A DNA stretch of 5,454 nt, taken from contig CAMMST010000079.1 of NCBI GenBank assembly GCA_946499615.1, positions 1 through 5,454 on the forward strand. Direction: 5' to 3'. This document shows positions 4,394 through 5,454 of this stretch, piece by piece (the stretch's first letter is position 1; the number at the start of each line of letters is the position of its first letter). The notes below the pieces were generated by a model, which searched no databases, was not told the DNA's origin, and worked only from the letters and a program-made list of their open reading frames with translations. Both the position numbers and the translations under genes were made by a program. The stretch is from Enterococcus_E cecorum_B. GTDB taxonomy: Bacteria; Bacillota; Bacilli; Lactobacillales; Enterococcaceae.

Positions 4394-5263
4394 ATGCCAT
4401 TAGTATCAGGTACTGAAATTTTCAAGGCAGCACGTAAAGGTGGATACGCTGTAGGTGCGTTCAACACAAATAACTTAGAATGGACTCAAGCACTCTTAGA
4501 AGCTGCTCAAGCTAAGAATGCTCCAGTTTTAATCCAAACTTCTATGGGTGCTGCTAAATACATGGGTGGCTATAAAGTTGTTAAAAACTTAGTAGAAAAC
4601 TTAATCGAATCAATGAACATCACTGTGCCAGTAGTTTTACACTTAGACCATGGTACATACGAAGCAGCTTTAGAATGTATCGAAGCTGGATACACTTCAG
4701 TTATGTTTGATGGTTCTCACTTACCATTTGAAGAAAACTTAGAAAAAGCAAAAGACGTTGTAGCTAAAGCACATGCTAAAGGCGTTTCTGTTGAATGTGA
4801 AGTTGGTTCAATCGGTGGTGAAGAAGATGGCGTTATCGGTACTGGTGAATTAGCTGATATCGAAGAATGCAAACAAATCGTTGCTACAGGTATTGACTTC
4901 TTGGCTTGTGGTATTGGTAACATTCATGGTGTATACCCAGAAAACTGGCAAGGTCTTGCTTTTGATCACTTACAAGCAATTGCTGATGCTGTAGGTCATG
5001 ATGTACCATTAGTATTACATGGTGGATCAGGTATTCCTCAAGAACAAATCGAAAAAGCAATTAAAATGGGTGTTTCTAAAGTTAACGTTAACACTGAATT
5101 CCAATTATCATTTGCTAAAGCTACTCGTGAATACATCGAAGCTGGCAAAGATTTAGAAGGTAAAGGATTCGACCCACGTAAATTACTAGCTCCTGGTAAA
5201 GCAGCTATCGTTAAAGACGCTGAAGAACACATCGACTGGTTCGGTTCAGCTAACAAAGCTTAA
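4394..5263 (+). CDS. fba: Class II (zinc-dependent) fructose-1,6-bisphosphate aldolase
   Basis: Fba reversibly cleaves fructose-1,6-bisphosphate to dihydroxyacetone phosphate and glyceraldehyde-3-phosphate in glycolysis and gluconeogenesis, in the cytosol. The 289 residues form a single TIM barrel, close to B. subtilis FbaA (285). Class II marks are visible: LDHG (84-87) with catalytic D85 and zinc ligand H86, a conserved acidic VECEVGSIGGEED segment (133-145), H178 in GNIHG and H209 in LHGGSG as the other zinc ligands, and NVNTE (231-235), which binds the phosphate region. The start is supported by AGGAGG at 4380-4385. The gene is monocistronic in this window, between the pyrG terminator and its own strong terminator. 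In B. subtilis spo0F lies between pyrG and fbaA; its absence fits a non-sporulating relative. Tagatose-bisphosphate aldolase is a related family, but context and sequence favour Fba. Confidence 0.96.
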   Translation: MPLVSGTEIFKAARKGGYAVGAFNTNNLEWTQALLEAAQAKNAPVLIQTSMGAAKYMGGYKVVKNLVENLIESMNITVPVVLHLDHGTYEAALECIEAGYTSVMFDGSHLPFEENLEKAKDVVAKAHAKGVSVECEVGSIGGEEDGVIGTGELADIEECKQIVATGIDFLACGIGNIHGVYPENWQGLAFDHLQAIADAVGHDVPLVLHGGSGIPQEQIEKAIKMGVSKVNVNTEFQLSFAKATREYIEAGKDLEGKGFDPRKLLAPGKAAIVKDAEEHIDWFGSANKA

Positions 5264-5291
5264 TTGATTTACGCAAATTGCAATTTTAATG

Positions 5292-5326
5292 CATCATCTA
5301 CATTTTTTTGTAGGTGATGTTTTTTT
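5292..5326 (+). terminator. Strong rho-independent terminator of fba
   Basis: CATCATCTACA (5292-5302) pairs with TGTAGGTGATG (5309-5319) over 11 bp with one G-U pair and a T6 loop, followed by T7 (5320-5326). It is the most canonical terminator in the window and begins 28 bases after the fba stop. Confidence 0.95.
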
Positions 5327-5356
5327 ATGCCTTTAAAGCAAGCTATACCACATTTA

Positions 5357-5389
5357 TTGTCAAGATAATAAGATTATTTAATTTATAGT
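5357..5389 (+). promoter_or_regulatory. Possible promoter for the gene beyond the right edge
   Basis: TTGTCA (5357-5362) resembles a -35 box and TATAGT (5384-5389) a -10 box, but the 21-bp spacer is too long. With a 16-bp spacer the -10 would be the poor TAATTT (5379-5384). A promoter is expected here because the preceding terminator is strong, but the exact hexamers are uncertain. Confidence 0.3.
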
Positions 5390-5406
5390 GATACATTTTA
5401 TTTTTA

Positions 5407-5445
5407 GGCTATGTCACAACAAACAGTTGATAAATAGCCATTTTT
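5407..5445 (+). repeat. Terminator-like hairpin in the leader of the next gene
   Basis: GGCTAT (5407-5412) pairs perfectly with ATAGCC (5434-5439). Inside it, CAAC (5417-5420) pairs with GTTG (5426-5429) around AAACA, with a 4x4 internal loop between the two stems. T5 (5441-5445) follows one base after the outer stem. The arrangement resembles a weak attenuator, just before a ribosome-binding-like sequence. Confidence 0.45.
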
Positions 5446-5447
5446 AT

Positions 5448-5454
5448 AGGGGAG
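5448..5454 (+). promoter_or_regulatory. Probable ribosome-binding site at the window edge
   Basis: AGGGGAG ends the window and resembles a Shine-Dalgarno sequence, so a plus-strand start codon is expected within about 5-10 bases beyond. From Firmicutes synteny murA is one candidate for that gene, but nothing in the window proves it. Confidence 0.4.

Noticed and set aside
4717..4923. Minus-strand open frame inside fba
   Set aside because: It is antisense to the catalytic barrel of the aldolase; its Ser/Pro-rich composition is typical of a shadow frame.
5038..5256. Minus-strand open frame at the 3' end of fba
   Set aside because: It is contained within fba, with no promoter or independent support.
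5327..5368. Thirteen-codon open frame right after the fba terminator
   Set aside because: It begins directly after the terminator T-tract, has no ribosome-binding site and is too short to support.

Overview
This window is a low-GC Gram-positive (Firmicutes) chromosomal segment, most likely Lactobacillales and close to Enterococcaceae (Enterococcus, Vagococcus, Melissococcus or a relative). The evidence is AT-rich intergenic DNA with A- and T-tracts, AGGAGG-type Shine-Dalgarno sites, sigma-A promoters with 17-bp spacers, a glnR-glnA operon of Bacillus/lactic type, and a pyrG followed by a class II fba with no spo0F between them. Genus assignment is inference; no search was possible.

Layout. 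(1) 1-258 is the 3' end of a GTPase gene, probably hflX, closed by a rho-independent terminator at 265-303. (2) 304-553 is an AT-rich regulatory region with inverted repeats, A/T-tracts, a perfect GlnR operator (450-466) and a strong promoter (474-502). (3) 554-934 glnR and 978-2318 glnA form one operon ending at a terminator (2324-2363). (4) 2409-2537 is the pyrG control region: promoter, a predicted GGGC transcript start, a small hairpin, and an attenuator with a C/U-rich 5' arm. This matches the CTP-sensing reiterative-transcription mechanism known for Bacillus subtilis pyrG. (5) 2574-4178 is pyrG, followed by a terminator. (6) 4394-5263 is fba, with an extended -10 promoter, a 5'-proximal stem-loop and a strong terminator. 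(7) 5327-5454 has no gene. It ends in a hairpin, a short T-run and a ribosome-binding-like sequence, and looks like the leader of a gene that starts just outside the window.

How the genes relate. All complete genes are on the plus strand and are core metabolism. GlnR and glutamine synthetase form a self-regulated nitrogen circuit. Glutamine from GlnA is the amide donor for CTP synthase (PyrG), which has its own CTP-dependent control. Fba is a central glycolytic enzyme. Terminators between the units indicate independent transcription, so the proximity of glnA, pyrG and fba is synteny rather than a shared operon.

I found no mobile element, CRISPR array, tRNA or rRNA, and no unknown multi-gene system. 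The observations most worth a second look are regulatory: the pyrG leader with its extra 5' hairpin, the uncharacterised repeats upstream of glnRA, the fba 5' stem-loop, and the terminator-like structure at the right edge.
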